A stretch of 64,000 bases of DNA from Vombatus ursinus (taxonomy: Eukaryota > Chordata > Mammalia > Diprotodontia > Vombatidae), in NCBI RefSeq assembly GCF_900497805.2, contig NW_020954719.1, positions 4,709,699-4,773,698 of the forward strand, written 5' to 3'. A model generated the notes under the pieces. It did not search any database, was not told where the DNA came from, and worked only from the letters and a program-made list of their open reading frames with translations. Both the position numbers and the translations under genes were made by a program. Positions 23,040 to 32,589 of this stretch are shown here, one piece after another. How positions within the stretch are numbered: position 1 is the stretch's first letter; the number at the start of each line of letters is the position of its first letter.

Positions 23040-23135
23040 ATACTGGTAAGAGTCTGGACTTGAACCCAGATCTTCCTAACTCCATGTCCAGAATTAGATC
23101 CACTAAACTAGGCTTCTACTACCTTTAGGAATGTG
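23040..23135 (-). repeat. MIR fragment
   Basis: GGACTTGAACCCAGATCTTC. Confidence 0.5.
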
Positions 23136-23763
23136 CTTATTTATTATTTAACTGAAGAAATGAAACATAAACTTTTCACTAAGCATGTTTTATAATTAGC
23201 TTTGGTTCAGAGTTATTATTTCTATTTAATAAAACTAGACTGGGAGGTTAAATTAAATTTTCAACTAGAAAATATACACATATCCAGTGCCCACTATAAA
23301 GAAAGCCCAAAATCAACCAAAAAATTGAAATTTTTTTTTTAAAAATTCCATTATTTTTAAGTTGGAGATGTTTAAATCCAATTGGAGGAAAAAAAAGTAG
23401 TTTGGGAATAAGAATTGTTAAACCTAAGTTGCAAAGGAAGTCATGACATATCCATTGAGAGGTCATTATAAAATAGCATTTTTATCTGCCTAGAGCAGTT
23501 AGGTTCTGCCTGAAGATAAGGGATGAGGTGACATTTAAAGATCTCTTCTGATCCTATTATTTTATTTCAATCACAAAGAAGTTGTTAGACACTGAGCTTA
23601 TTTGGTACAGCCCTAACCATAGCTACCTCTTTATTATCTAAAATAACTGCAGGATAAAGATATAAGGATAATAGAAAAGCTATTTATATATTTGGCTTAT
23701 GTGTGGAACATACTCTGCCATGCATCCACACATACACTTGGCTGTCAAGATGGTTCTGAGACA

Positions 23764-23960
23764 CAGGTGGGGAAGCTGCGGCCTTGAGGCCATATGTGGT
23801 CTTCTAGGTCCTTGGGTGCAGCCTTTTGACTAAGTCCAAGTTTTACAGAACAAATCCTTTCATTAAGGGGATTTGTTCCGTGAAGTTTGGATTCAAAGGG
23901 CTACACCTGAGGACCTAGAGGGCCACATGTGGTCTCAAGGTCACAGCTTCCCTACCCCTG
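23764..23960. mobile_element. hAT-type MITE, about 197 bp, second copy
   Basis: Same arms as 4046..4248: CAGGTGGGGAAGCTGCGGCC at the left, CACAGCTTCCCTACCCCTG at the right, GGCCACATGTGG inside. The shared centre includes AACAAATCC and GAAGTTTGGATTCA. No clean 8-bp duplication is visible. Confidence 0.8.
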
Positions 23961-24159
23961 GACTCTGAGACCTTGAGTCAGAGATAATCAAACCAGAGTA
24001 AAATGTACTCCTAGAAATGACAAAAGGCCTTGAAATTAAATTAAATCTACTTCACGAGTTTTTAAAAGCACCATTCCTACTGCATATTCTCACAAGGCTT
24101 TTCAACTTTTTGTGCTGATGTCTTAAAAACCAAAATATGTTTTTAAACAACTCGTCTTT

Positions 24160-24395
24160 AAGAAATGGAAACAAAATAGATGCTCAGTAATGGGGGTGGG
24201 GTGGGGATGGCCAGACAAATTATGGAACATGAAAATAATGGAATATTACTGTGCCACAAGAAACGATGAGTAGGAGAAATTACAAGGCACCAGGGAAGAT
24301 TCAGATGAATGGCATAAAATGATATAAGCAGAAAGAGGAAAATGATATACATAATGACTATAATAATATAAATGTAAACAATAACCATCAAAACA
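24160..24395 (+). repeat. L1 3' UTR fragment
   Basis: AAATTATGGAACATGAAAAT, then GGAATATTACTGTGCCACAA, then GATATAAGCAGAAAGAGG. Confidence 0.65.
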
Positions 24396-24499
24396 AAAAT
24401 GATGTATAATTAATGTGACCAAATCTGACCCTAAAGATAAGAAAAATGCACCTCCTTCCTTTCTTTGTAGGATGAAGAATATGGGGATAGAATACTGTT

Positions 24500-25295
24500 T
24501 ATCATATTGTCAGAGTTGGTGATGTACTGGTTAGTTTTATTAAAATGAATTTTTCTCCCTTTCTTATATTTTTTCCTGAGCTCCAATCCCATTTCTCCAA
24601 CTGCCTTTTGGTTATTTCAAACCGCATGTCCTGCAGGCATCTTGATCTCAACATGTCCAAAATTGAATTCATCATCTTTCCTCTCAAACCTTTTCTTCCA
24701 AGATTCCCTATTACTGTTGAGGTAGTCCTCTCAGTCACTCAGGTTTACAACCTTGATGTTTTCCTTGACTCCTCACTCTTGCTCACCCTACATATCGAAT
24801 CTATTCTCAAATCTTGTTTCTACCATCATAACATTCCCTTCTCCTCACCCATACAGCCACAATTCCAGTGTACACTCTCTCTTTTACCTAGACTGTTGCA
24901 ATAACCCTCTAATTGGTATCCTTACCTCAAGTCTTTTCCCATACCAGTCAGTCATCCTCCACTCAACTGACAAAGTAATTTTCCAGACACCATGGCTCAG
25001 CCCCTTCCCACAATCCAAACTCCTCTGACTCCCTATTACCACACTCATTATAACCTTCCTACTTTTCCAGTCTTTTTCTATAATACTTCCCCTCCACATC
25101 CTCTAAGATTGCATTGGCCTATCTGCTATTTCTTTAAACACACCACTCCATCTCCAGACGCCAAGCTTTTAGGCCAGCTGTTCCTAATCACTAGCATAAT
25201 CTCCCCTAAGAGAATTCAAATTCCTTCTTGGTAGAGGTGGGGCTTTTGACTTTCTTTGTTTCTCCAGCACCTAGTACAAAAAAGGAAGAGAAAGG
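24500..25295 (+). repeat. L2 copy, 3' half
   Basis: GAGCTCCAATCCCATTTCTC, then CATCTTGATCTCAACATGTC and AAAATTGAATTCATCATC follow the segment after the L2 reverse transcriptase. It ends TTCTCCAGCACCTAGTAC. Overlapping open frames are residual L2 frames and antisense shadows. Confidence 0.8.
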
Positions 25296-26090
25296 AGTGG
25301 AATTTGGAAATGAGGGTGGAATTAAAAAATAAAAAAGATCAACAGTTTTAATTTAATTATTTTAATTTATATTAAATTTAATTAATTATATATACTATAT
25401 ATTATGCATAATATATAATTTGATTTCATTCTTTCTAAAGAAAACTACAAATTTTCTGAATTTCATTTTCCTTATTACTAATTATATAATGAGCAAACTT
25501 GGAACCATTTGAATTTAGACAAGAAAATAAAAAGGAATATGTCAGACTCATTACCATAGTGTACTTTGGAATTAAGACCTTTAAAAATATTCTCTTTTTG
25601 ACAGTTTCTCCTACCCATTTTGCATCACCCTTCTATTATTTCCACGAGTATCAGTTCTGCTACTGGAAAAATCTTTCTTTTGAACATGTTTCTTGATTCC
25701 AGGCCTACCACCGTATCCACTGAGCCACTTGGATGTCTCTAAAATTTGACAAGATAATTTTTGTACTCATATCCCTAGTGCCTTAGTACTTGGCATAAAA
25801 ATAAATACTTGTTAATTGATTGTTAATTGAGAATTCTAAGGAGTTCTGAGAAATGTATAGAATTTACTATGTGTTAAATGTGTATCTATGAATCCCAACA
25901 ATTTTGAGATATGGCCCAATTTCACTGTGGTTCAAAACATGCTCTCAGGAGTATTAATCCAGAACTACTTTTTGAATGTGTAAGTGGTAAAGATAAGGGA
26001 TGGAGAAGGACTTGCTTCCCACCTTTTCTCCACCCCTGCTTATTAATGAGAGTATATTTATGGTCTTCCTAACACCTTAATACATGCCAT

Positions 26091-26347
26091 GTTGTTCAAT
26101 AGTTTCAGTCATGTCCAACTCTTCATGACATCATTTGGGGCTTTCTTGGCAAAGATATAGAATTGATTAATTTGCAATTTCCTTTTCTAGTTCATTTTAC
26201 AAATGAGGAAACTAGGGCAAACTGGGTTAAATGACTTGAACAGGGTCACACAGATAGTTTAGTGTCTAAGGCCAAATTTGAACTTGGGAAGATGAGTCGT
26301 CCTGACTCCAGTCCTGGAACTCTATTCGCTGTACCATCTAGCTGCCC
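26091..26347 (-). repeat. tRNA-derived SINE with RTE-type tail
   Basis: The reversed tail (GTTTCAGTCATGTCCAACTC) and head (CATCTAGCTGCCC) are both present, so the copy is near full length. Confidence 0.85.
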
Positions 26348-26654
26348 GAGGCATGCCTGATATGCCATTCATTAATACGGTATATAAAATTGACTCAATA
26401 TAAATCTGTTAAGGTTGAAAGAATTGAAATTTTTCTGATTCTTTTAACTAGGAAGACTGCCCATTGAGACTGTTAGCTTTTAAAAGTGGGAGTGGGACAG
26501 AAGAGATGACTGAAGCCTTCTTCATCCCCTACTCCCACCACACACATACTCAACCATATCAAAAGCTAAATAGCTTTTGGACCCGTTAGAGAGACCCAGA
26601 TACTCTTAAGCAGCAGAGACACATTCACTTAACCACATGGAGGACTATCCACTT

Positions 26655-26790
26655 TTTCCAACTCTGGTCTAATGGCAAGAGCACTGAATTTGAAATCTCA
26701 TTCCAGGTCTGCTACTTACTCCCTATTTACATAATATTATTTGGACAAACAACAATGTGAGGATAATTACTGTTTGGTTATTTAACATGC
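26655..26790 (+). repeat. MIR fragment
   Basis: GCAAGAGCACTGAATTTGAA then CCAGGTCTGCTACTTAC. Confidence 0.45.
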
Positions 26791-27009
26791 CATTTATCTA
26801 GCCACTTCCAATTTTGAAAGGTTTTTTAATGGATGGTAGGACAAGTTTATGGGCAACTTGAAGGAGCCTTCAAGAAACATGTTATCCAAATTATATCAGT
26901 GAATACTGTATTTCTGAACAATTATAGGTCAGCTAACCTCATGCTGAATCATCACAAACCAAGGCAATTCTTTTTTGGTGTTTGATGTTTTCAAACAGGA
27001 TTTTTTCAT

Positions 27010-27120
27010 TTAGAAATGGTTTGTCACAAGATCACACAGGCAGTAAGAGAGAGCCAGAATTTAATTCTACTAACCCCACATTTGCTTCTTTTTCCAATAC
27101 TGCAAGCTGCCTTACCACTA
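27010..27120 (-). repeat. MIR fragment
   Basis: GATCACACAGGCAGTAAGAG then a CAGAATTTAATTC core. Confidence 0.45.
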
Positions 27121-27139
27121 TCACCTTTGTTACATACAA

Positions 27140-27490
27140 CCTCATAATTTCAATATAAGGAATAGAAGGAATTTCTTTTTACCTGATATATGAAGTAGCA
27201 TTTCTTGTTGTTTTCCCTAAACTCAACTCACTTGAATTTCAGTAAGAATCTTCTGATCCTAGTATTTCAAGATTTTGTGAATAAATCTAAGTTGAACTTA
27301 TAGCCACATCATTCCTGCATGTTCCTGGTTGAAGAATCCTAATGTATTTAAGGCCATCCTTACACAATAATCTCCCTAAAAAAACAAAATTAGCCACTTC
27401 CTCCCTACCACCAAGTGAAAACAATCCGGTCTTCAGCATGACAGGAAGGAACACTAACCACCAAATTCACCCTCCTGCTATTAATACTCT
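27140..27490 (+). repeat. Paired diverged repeat, upstream copy (A)
   Basis: Segments TTTCCCTAAACTCAACTCAC, CTGATCCTAGTATTTC and GAACACTAACCACCA line up in order with copy B at 28545..28880, about 1.4 kb downstream, same orientation. Not a family I recognise. Confidence 0.5.
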
Positions 27491-27539
27491 GAACTTGAAG
27501 GATTTCTATTAAATGATTACTGGTAAGCATAAATGCAAA

Positions 27540-27745
27540 AACTTCGCAGAAAATGGGTTCAAATTCCACTTCTGACATGTACTTACTGAATGAACTTGAG
27601 TAGCACATCACTGGGCCTTAGTTTCTCACCTATAAAATTGGGGTGATAAAAATGCCCATAGTTATCTACCTTCACAAAGTTGTTCCTGGAACCAAATGAA
27701 ATAATACATGTAAAAATCTTTGTAACTTTGTAATGAGGACTCTCA
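27540..27745 (+). repeat. MIR-type SINE
   Basis: GGGTTCAAATTCCACTTCTG then CTCACCTATAAAATTGGGG then GGAACCAAATGAAATAATAC. Confidence 0.6.
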
Positions 27746-28200
27746 TTAAAGCAGTGACCAATCACTACTTCAGAAGACTGATGAAGGTATCGATACCTCC
27801 TGCCTCTTGATTTACTAGAAGGAGAGAACAAGTTGTACATTCTGAGCCATGGTCAATGTGTTGATTTGTTTTACTTGATTATACCTATTTCTTATAAGAA
27901 AGGGCTGCTATTTGGTGGAAGGGATGGGTTACCGGGGCGGTTGGGTTGGGTAAGGAAGACTCATCTTCCTGAGTTCAAATCTGGCCTCAGACACTTATTA
28001 GCTGTGTGACTCTGGGCAAGTCACTTAAGCCTGCTTGCCCAGGTTCTTCATCTGTAAAATGAAGCAGTATCTTTGCCAAGAAAACCCCAAATCAGATCAC
28101 GAAGAGTCAGACATGACTGAAAACAACTTAACAACAAACATATTAGTGGAGAGTGATAGACACACAAAAAAATAAAAGAGTATCAATAAAATGTTTTAAA
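27746..28200 (+). repeat. L1 3' end, split by a SINE
   Basis: GTGACCAATCACTACTTCAG, then ACTGATGAAGGTATCG, then CATGGTCAATGTGTTGATTT, then an A-rich end, the L1 order also seen at 37620..37830. Confidence 0.6.
27930..28140 (+). repeat. SINE with RTE-type tail, diverged head
   Basis: GAGTTCAAATCTGGCCTCAG core, then GCCAAGAAAACCCCAAATC and GAAGAGTCAGACATGACTGA, ending in a CAA run. The head is degraded. Confidence 0.82.
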
Positions 28201-28440
28201 TGTACAGAAGAAAAACCAAAATAAGTTCAGAGGGGACACAAAACGTGCAATTTTGTTACTACTTTGTTATACTTAATATATGCTTTAAAAAAAAAATCTA
28301 TGTAATAGAAGTTCCCAGATTCATAGATACTTCTCTTTCCTGTTCTTAGTTGTTTATTGAAATGTTTGTTAATGATTATTAAATATAAAATTAAAATGAC
28401 AAAAATAAAATGCTTTATAAACTTAAATTGCTACATACAC
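28150..28440 (+). repeat. L1-associated repeat shared with 37830..38060
   Basis: Both sites follow an L1 3' end and share, in order, ATCAATAAAATGTTTTAAAT-like, CAGAAGAAA, AGTTCAGA and TTGAAATGTTTG segments. Either a longer L1 3' UTR or a shared duplication. Confidence 0.45.
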
Positions 28441-28544
28441 ATTTGTTTTTTATTATTGAGAGATTAGAATTTCTTCAAAAAATAATCTTGGTAAATAGTG
28501 ATAACACACTTGAACCACTTATTGAAGCAACATAATTCTGACAG

Positions 28545-28880
28545 GAACTGATATATATTAAGTAATATTTCTTATTTTTCCTAAACTTAACTCATTCAGG
28601 TTGTAAAAGGGTCTTTTTATCCTACTATTCAACGAATAAGTCAATGTCCAATTTATATCTATACCATTCTTTTTTGCAGGGGGGGTGTCATTTCCACTAT
28701 CAACCTTCATTTTTTCAAATTGAAGGGTCTTAGAATTTTTTTATCTGTCTTCATATAGCAGGGCTTCCCCAAGGGGATACAAAGCTGCCACTTCCCTCCC
28801 CATTGGTAAATGAAATGGCTCTCTCTTCAAAGTAAGAGGAAGAGACTCTAACCACCACAGTAGTGAGATCTTCACTAGTC
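28545..28880 (+). repeat. Paired diverged repeat, downstream copy (B)
   Basis: TTTTCCTAAACTTAACTCAT, then TATCCTACTATTC, then GACTCTAACCACCA align with copy A. It ends about 150 bp before the X-box of C12orf71. Confidence 0.5.
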
Positions 28881-29022
28881 TGGGATGGCATAGGGACAGT
28901 ACTGCTAGAAACAAAAGAATTGATACTATGTCCTTCTACCAGTTCTTCATAGCTTAACAGTCCAGTGATTTGTCTTGGCAGAGAGTTATTCTGACTTACT
29001 GCTTAGTTCCTTGGGTCAATAG

Positions 29023-29036
29023 GTTGCCGTGGTAAC
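29023..29036. promoter_or_regulatory. RFX X-box in the C12orf71 promoter
   Basis: GTTGCCGTGGTAAC differs at one base from the ideal palindromic X-box GTTGCCATGGTAAC, the known RFX-family site of ciliary and spermatogenic promoters. It lies about 175 bp upstream of the TATAAA and about 200 bp upstream of the predicted start site, on the correct side of a gene reported as testis-biased. Direct binding by RFX1-3 is inference. Confidence 0.6.
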
Positions 29037-29198
29037 CAACAGTCCCAGAACTTAGCCCTGTGACAGTTGGACTTTGAGCTCTTTTTTGGACTCTCAGGAT
29101 CCAAAATGATTCATAACCCCTCACAGTTAGTCAACTCAGAAGCCTAAAGCTGCTCTCTCTGATGTGGTCTCCCACTAGAGCTTGGCATATCAAAGACA

Positions 29199-29204
29199 TA
29201 TAAA
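29199..29204 (+). promoter_or_regulatory. TATA-like element of C12orf71
   Basis: TATAAA sits about 30 bp upstream of a possible initiation region near 29230, 20-25 bp before a good splice donor (GAG then GTAAGA at 29254). It supports a short non-coding first exon, but TATA-like strings are common in AT-rich DNA. Confidence 0.35.
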
Positions 29205-29228
29205 CTGTTTGTTCTTGTACCTAACCTT

Positions 29229-29253
29229 TGAAACTACAGCAAGAGGAATTGAG
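29229..29253 (+). other. Possible short non-coding first exon of C12orf71
   Basis: The segment ends in a strong donor (GAG then GTAAGA) that would splice to the acceptor at 29458, removing a 205-bp intron. Spliced this way, the coding frame meets an in-frame TGA at 29250..29252 just before the junction, so translation would begin at the first in-frame ATG, 29491 or 29515. The transcription start is a guess from the TATA position. Confidence 0.35.
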
Positions 29254-29458
29254 GTAAGATGTGAGGAGGAACGTGCTAGGGAGAAGGGCTGTTACACACT
29301 ACATTAGGTTTTTTAAGGAAGACAGTAGCCTCCTTTGCCTGGAAGATGAAGAGGACAAACTCCTATGAGTATGGGATGGCAGTCATAGGAAGCATGAGAA
29401 TGGATGACTACTCAAAGAACAGGAGCAAAGTATTAGCAACTTTCTGCTGTTTCCTCAG

Positions 29459-30123
29459 ATGTGGAAGATCTGAAAGACCAGACCCAGGCCATGAGGTCTG
29501 ACCCTTTGGACACTATGTCCTCCCCATCCTCCCAGAGTGATAGCGCTGACACAGAGATTAGCAGCTCTGAGAACAATTTCAGCCTCTCTGTAGGCTATTT
29601 TCCTTCACAGGATACAAACTCCTGTGAAGAAACAGTCCCAGAGGGTGATTCCATCCATTTCCTTCCACCCATCCAAGGAGCATGGCTAACTGAAAGCACA
29701 GGGAGACCTAAAGGAAAACATAGCCAAGTTCAGATGAGCCCAGAACAATTTTCCAAACTTAGCATTACCCTAGCATGGGATATTGATCTGGGCCCTGACC
29801 AAGCCGACTCAGTATCTCAATGTAAATTAAACAGAGAAAATAACTGGGCAGGTACGAAGCGACAACGAAATATACACTGGACTATGGGGGAGCTGGACTG
29901 TTTTGTTCAAAAGCTGGAAACAGATATTCAGAAAGAAAACACTCTCATCCCTGAGTCACGTCCAAAAAAAGATTCCCACACGGTTTCCCTTCTAGAAACC
30001 ACTAAAACCACCACTAAGTCCATCCTAGATGAGAATATGCCTCCAAACTCTTCAACTGTTCAACTGGCAGAAAATATACAACCAGTCATGCCACAGGAGT
30101 ACAAGCTCAGAGCAACAAAAGAG
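29459..30123 (+). other. C12orf71: C12orf71 first coding exon
   Basis: The exon is bounded on the left by a pyrimidine-rich acceptor (TGCTGTTTCCTCAG ending at 29458) and on the right by a donor (GAG then GTTAAGT at 30124). The reading frame stays open from 29461 to 30138 and runs four codons past the donor. The exon ends on a complete codon (GAG, Glu), so the intron is phase 0. Bases 29459..29490 are probably 5' UTR; the GTG at 29461 is not a start. Confidence 0.82.
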
Positions 30124-30944
30124 GTTAAGTATACATAATACTCTGTGGATGATGCATTGGGAAATCACTTTCCAAAGGGCACAGGTGTTCAAGAGGAGCT
30201 ACCAAGCAAGAGGAAAGGGGGGAGGGGGAAGGGACAGAATGAAGGGTGGTTGTGGGAAAGCCCAAAACAGAGCCTTAACTTCCCCAGATGGAACATACTG
30301 AAGCAGTTTGGGGTGGTGGGAAAGTATTGAAGGAAAATATGGTGAGGGAAATGATTATCCTTCAAAGCAGAAAAAAATAAGAACTGAGTATGAAGACAAA
30401 GGGGACTAGAGAGAAAATCACAAGGAAATAAATATGAACTAGGCAGATTCTTGGGATTAGATATTAAAATACTACCATGAAAATGACGGGCGAAACACTA
30501 TGTAAATTTCCTCCTTTCATAAACATTGTCAGAACACTCTAATGAGGCAAGAGGAAAGTCACTCTTTTCCACACTCCTGTCAGGTAGCGTAACCCCTTAT
30601 TTCCTTGGCAGATGGAGACTTGGCAGTACAGGCAGGAAACACCAAGCTACAAGAACAAGAGAGCAAGCTCTGGAGAATCTTCTTCACTATCCACAGGAAA
30701 GAGGGAGGACCAGCCTCCACCTTCCCCAGGTATACAGTCGCTGTCCTGTTTAAACATAAGCCGACTTCTTCGGTGGTTAAGGGAGCAAGTCATTTCCTCA
30801 ATCTCAGGGAGGGTGCAGTCCCAAAACAAGGATGCCGAGGGCACAAAACTGCCAGCCCAGAAAAGACTGCGCTCATGTAGAGAATGGAGAGTCCAACCCC
30901 AGGACACTCCAAAATCTACCGACCCAAAGCCACTGGATTTCTGA
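29515..30944 (+). CDS. C12orf71: C12orf71 orthologue, join(29515..30123, 30612..30944); alternative start 29491
   Basis: Two open exons join in phase 0 across a GT-AG intron to give 313 residues (321 from the upstream ATG at 29491). Human C12orf71, as I remember it, has about 269 residues. Conserved blocks in order: a Ser/Asp/Glu-rich start (MSSPSSQSDS, human MAYSSSNSDI), then LSVGYFP, then SIHFLPPIQGAW, then EQFSKLSITLAWDIDLG, all in exon 1. Exon 2 carries CLNISRLLRWLREQV (human CLNFGWAFSWLRQRI), a predicted amphipathic helix, and a basic tail with RVQPQDT (human RIQPQET). I see no enzyme motif, signal peptide or membrane segment. The molecular function is unknown and the human gene is, as I recall, testis-biased. 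ATG 29515 is preferred because it aligns with the human start; ATG 29491 is in frame and has a G at -3. The C-terminus is DPKPLDF followed by TGA. No frame break is visible, so the gene looks intact. The main uncertainty is the start codon. Confidence 0.88.
30124..30611 (+). other. C12orf71 intron, 488 bp, phase 0
   Basis: The intron opens with GTTAAGTATA and closes with CCCCTTATTTCCTTGGCAG. It has a purine-rich stretch around 30210..30240 and no recognisable repeat. Short open frames inside it are shadows. Confidence 0.78.
30612..30944 (+). other. C12orf71: C12orf71 last coding exon
   Basis: The exon starts directly after the CAG acceptor with ATGGAGACTTGG in the frame required by exon 1 and runs 110 codons to TGA at 30942..30944. 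It carries the Leu/Trp/Arg helix (LLRWLREQV) and the basic C-terminus that match human C12orf71. The open frame at 30605..30880 in another phase is a shadow. Confidence 0.82.
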
Positions 30945-30995
30945 ACTTTGTAATAGCAACTCTCCCACTTTCCCCACAGGGTCACCTTTTGCTCC

Positions 30996-31001
30996 AATAA
31001 A
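30996..31001 (+). promoter_or_regulatory. C12orf71 polyadenylation signal
   Basis: A canonical AATAAA lies 52 bases after the stop codon. T-rich sequence (TTAATTTTGTTTCTC) follows within 30 bases, as expected for a downstream element. Cleavage would fall at about 31012..31025. Confidence 0.75.
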
Positions 31002-31709
31002 ATACATCTAAATTAATTTTGTTTCTCACATTTCCTTACTACTGATTTATATTCTTTTACTACTTATTAAGTTACAACTCTTATTTCTGATTAGTAAAAT
31101 GTATTATCTAAACGACATTTATATAACACTTCAAGATTTTAAAAAAAGCTTTCTTCACAAAGGTCCATAGAGTAAATAGGTAACTATAAATTATGACAGG
31201 TCTACACAACATAGGGCCCACAGGCCAAAGGATTATAGGCAGCCCATGAAAAATGTAAAGGATGTAAAAGAAAGTAAAAAATTTAACGAGTGCTTTGTCC
31301 CTGCCCCACTTACCCTGTCTTCCACTAGTTACTATTGTGCCCACCATGTAACTTGGCGGGTGGGTTGCCACTGTGCACGCTCTCCTCTGTCATGTGACTA
31401 GTGGCAACCAACTATTGTCCCTCTGTCTCTAGTCTGAGAGGAGCAAGAGACATATCTTTTTGCTGTGTTTTCGATTGTCACTGGCACTGAATGGGGACAA
31501 AGTGAGTGCAGCCACACTTCAACACAGCTGATGCCCACTTTGCAATGAGTGACAAAAACAAGAGGGCATCTTTGCTGCCCCCCAAGTTACATGAGTGTCT
31601 GGCGCCGTCTCCAAGGTCAGACACTCAGTTCAGTATTTTTTGTATGTGGGCAGTTGTCATGGAGATTTTTTGGTTCTAACATTAAAGTTTTTGGAGTGAC
31701 TTTGTAAAA

Positions 31710-32220
31710 TGGATGATTGGAAGATGGAATTGGAACATAAAGTGTTTAATTTGGCATGGACAAATAGATACTTGTTTACTTACATGTGAGACAAAATACT
31801 GTGTTTTGTTTGCTGAGAAGTAATGGTGTACCAAAGGAATATAATCTTCGTTGCCATTTCAAATCAAAACATCCAGACTTAAGCAAATTGGACACCGATG
31901 AAAAACAAATTAAAGTGTTCAAATTGTTGAAAAATCTCAGTGGGGAACAGTGGTTTGTCAAGAAAGTAAACTCAGAAAATGAGGCAACTACTAAGGTTAG
32001 TTTTCAGATTTTTTTTTTAAGGCAATTGGAAATAAGTGACTTGCCCAGGGTCACACAGCTAGTGAGTGTCAAGTGTTTGGTCTGAGGCTGGAGTTGAACT
32101 CAGGTCCTCCTGACTTCAGGGCTGGTGCTCTATCCGCTGTACCACCTAGCTGCCCCTTAGTTTTCAGATTTCTAAAGAAATGGATTTCAAACATGAGTCC
32201 AGAGTCCAATAAACTAATCG
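31710..32220 (+). pseudogene. hAT transposase N-terminal fragment (BED finger)
   Basis: The longest intact piece runs from 31786 and reads KEYNLRCHFKSKHPDLSKL, then LLKNLSGEQ and ENEATTKVSFQI. Without the SINE and one copy of its duplication, the frame continues SKEMDFKHESRVQ to a stop at about 32210. One frameshift and two in-frame stops precede KEYNL. A domesticated ZBED-type gene is unlikely given these breaks. Confidence 0.7.
32012..32156 (-). repeat. tRNA-derived SINE with 15-bp perfect TSD
   Basis: TTAGTTTTCAGATTT at 31997..32011 and 32157..32171 flanks a clean reversed SINE with GAGTTGAACTCAGGTCC core. Confidence 0.95.
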
Positions 32221-32589
32221 CTGACAAGAAGTGTAATATGTCCCTTTAACTAAAGGTAAACAATAAGAAAACCTGAAAAATGTATTAACACTTGTACCAC
32301 TTAGCAAAGTAATTTTTTTGAACATTAATGTGATTTCATGATAAATAAAAATCTTAATAAGTGTAATTGATATTAATTGAAATTTCCCTTTTTTAAAATA
32401 TAGTTCATTTGCAAAATAGTTTAATCATTAATTATACCTTTACTTGGAAAGTGAGCTGCTAAAAACCTATTTGCGACCTGAGGAAGTTTAGTCTATTTTA
32501 ATTTTGGCCCCTACCTACTGCCAAGTTGTGCTGGTTTGGATTATGGTAAAACAAAGAAATATAGGTGTATATAGATTGCTGCCCTCTTC

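Larger units (their letters stand above)
31197..32538 (+). mobile_element. hAT (Charlie-like) DNA transposon, internally deleted, carrying a SINE
   Basis: The left end CAGGTCTACACAACATAG and the right end CAAGTTGTGCTGGTTTG form imperfect terminal inverted repeats, flanked by AATTATGA (31189..31196) and GATTATGG (32539..32546), an 8-bp hAT-size duplication matching at 6 positions. The interior near 31710..32220 encodes the start of a hAT transposase: MDDWKMELEHKVFNLAWTN, a CxxC (CFVC), then KEYNLRCHFKSKHPDL with the histidines of a BED finger. The frame shifts once between the CxxC and KEYNL and has in-frame stops. The dimerisation and catalytic regions are absent, so it is non-autonomous. The SINE at 32012..32156 interrupts the frame. 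Confidence 0.75.

Noticed and set aside
24545-25234. Cluster of open frames on both strands, up to 119 residues
   Set aside because: All lie in the L2 copy; the sense frames are decayed L2 and the antisense ones are shadows.
29461-29514. Coding start at GTG 29461
   Set aside because: It follows a splice acceptor by two bases, GTG is not a normal start, and the human N-terminus aligns at ATG 29515.
30605-30880. 91-residue open frame overlapping the last C12orf71 exon
   Set aside because: It is out of phase with exon 1 and starts inside the splice acceptor; the frame 30612..30944 carries the conserved residues.
31710-32220. Domesticated ZBED-type host gene
   Set aside because: The fragment sits between hAT termini, has a frameshift and in-frame stops, and lacks the rest of the protein.
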